A stretch of DNA of 64,000 nt, taken from NCBI GenBank assembly GCA_965214975.1, contig OZ244055.1:1922001-1986000 (forward strand). The letters run 5' to 3'. The notes under the pieces are model-generated. The model made no database searches, was not told where the DNA came from, and worked only from the letters and a program-made list of their open reading frames with translations. Shown here piece after piece: positions 63,203 through 64,000 of the stretch (the stretch's first letter is position 1; the number at the start of each line of letters is the position of its first letter). The translations under genes were made by a program, and so were the position numbers. The stretch comes from JAJEBT01 sp965214975. GTDB taxonomy: Bacteria > Pseudomonadota > Alphaproteobacteria > MPNO01 > UBA830.

Positions 63203-64000
63203 CGCCCTCGCCCGGATCTGCGCCGACAAGGCCGGTCACGTCGCCGCCCGCAAGGCCGAGATGCCGGCGTCCGCCGTCGAGGCGGCCGCCCGCGAGGCCT
63301 CCCCGGCGCGAGGCTTCCACGCCGCCCTGAGAAGCGAATCCGGCCGAGGACGGCACGGCCTGATCACGGAGATCAAGAAAGCCTCCCCCAGCAAGGGGCT
63401 GATCCGCCGGGACTTCGATCCGGCGCGGCTTGCCGGGGCCTACGAGCGCGGGGGCGCCACCTGCCTGTCGGTGCTGACCGACGGGCCGTATTTCCAGGGC
63501 GCGGACAGCCATCTTCGGGCGGCCCGGGAACGCGTGTCGCTTCCCGTCCTGCGCAAGGATTTCATGATCGACCCCTACCAGGTCGCGGAAGCCCGGATGC
63601 TGGGGGCGGACTGCATTCTCGTCGTTCTCGCCGCGGTCGACGACGGGCTCGCGGCCGAGATCGAGGCCGCGGCCTTCGAGTGGAGCATGGACGTGCTCGT
63701 CGAGATCCACGACGGCGACGAGCTGGAACGCGCCGCGAAGCTCCGGTCGCCCCTGCTCGGCATCAACAACCGCGACCTCAGAACCCTGGAAACGGACATC
63801 CGGACCACCGTGGAACTCGCGCCCCGCGCGCGCGACGCCGGCCGCCTGGTCGTCAGCGAGAGCGGCCTCTCCGACGCGTCCGACCTGAAGGCCATGCGCG
63901 ACGCCGGCGCCAGCGCGTTCCTGATCGGCGAAGCCCTGATGCGCCGGCCGGACGTCGAGGCCGCCACCAGACTGCTGCGGGCCGGCCGCGGTCCCGGAAA
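63199..64000 (+). CDS. trpC: Indole-3-glycerol phosphate synthase (partial, runs off the window)
   Basis: The first ~267 codons of trpC, open to the right edge. The TIM-barrel blocks ITEIKKASPSKGLIR, LSVLTDGPYFQGADSHL, LPVLRKDFMIDPYQV, LGINNRDLRTLETD and VSESGLSDASDL are all present in order, with the catalytic Lys and Glu residues of the family. It forms indole-3-glycerol phosphate. ATG 63199 overlaps the trpD stop by 4 bases. Confidence 0.96.

Overview
The window is very GC-rich, compactly coded DNA that looks chromosomal and alphaproteobacterial. Supporting signs are the block infA-maf-RNase G-yacG, an rplM-rpsI-argC block whose S9 protein carries a long acidic N-terminal extension, an mtaB-ftsY-dapF-type neighbourhood with 4-base GTGA overlaps, and frequent GTG starts. 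The metabolic genes (TctA transporter, 4-hydroxybenzoate and protocatechuate catabolism, CoxL/CoxG-type proteins, branched-chain amino-acid type ABC transporter, SDRs, GSTs, thiolase, acyl-CoA ligase) suggest a free-living or host-associated heterotroph that consumes many organic acids and aromatics. Genus cannot be read from the sequence.

Layout. 0-10 kb: a TctA-TctB fusion permease, an SDR, an arylsulfotransferase-like protein, a lone ATPase-TOPRIM (OLD-like) protein, then a tight GST-ligA-ligB-pobA operon. 10-12 kb: a decayed IS1595-type transposase, a beta-class DNA methyltransferase and a truncated restriction-nuclease fragment, i.e. the relic of a restriction-modification (RM) locus. 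12-22 kb: a second SDR, thiolase, acyl-CoA ligase, DUF924, GST, amidohydrolase, amidase and a CoxL-like molybdoenzyme subunit, ending at tRNA-Phe. 22.3-24.4 kb: an apparently intact Type II RM pair (ATGA overlap) next to that tRNA. 24.4-37 kb: housekeeping genes (yacG, rng, maf, infA, carbonic anhydrase-like, argC, rpsI, rplM, enoyl-CoA hydratase, a solitary methyltransferase, cutA, DjlA-like, a Nfu protein with two NifU-type domains, ispG, thrH). 37.5-42.5 kb: a complete five-gene Liv-type ABC operon. 42.8-46.5 kb: ftsY, mtaB, dapF and coxG on the minus strand.

46.9-60.2 kb is a single 13.3 kb gene for a roughly 4,440-residue surface protein: signal peptide, a long passenger built from Calx-beta-like and Ig-like repeats (including seven near-identical ~342 bp units), and a C-terminal autotransporter beta-barrel ending in Phe. 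Upstream lies an ATG with a good ribosome-binding site followed at once by a run of 12 C. In the sequence as given that ATG is out of frame with the signal peptide; losing one C (or gaining two) would join them. This is the hallmark of a phase-variable surface protein and is the most interesting signal in the window.

60.2-61.7 kb holds an intact IS630-family element (A8 frameshift site, TA duplication) flanked by two short AT-rich inverted-repeat elements, then trpD and the start of trpC run off the right edge.
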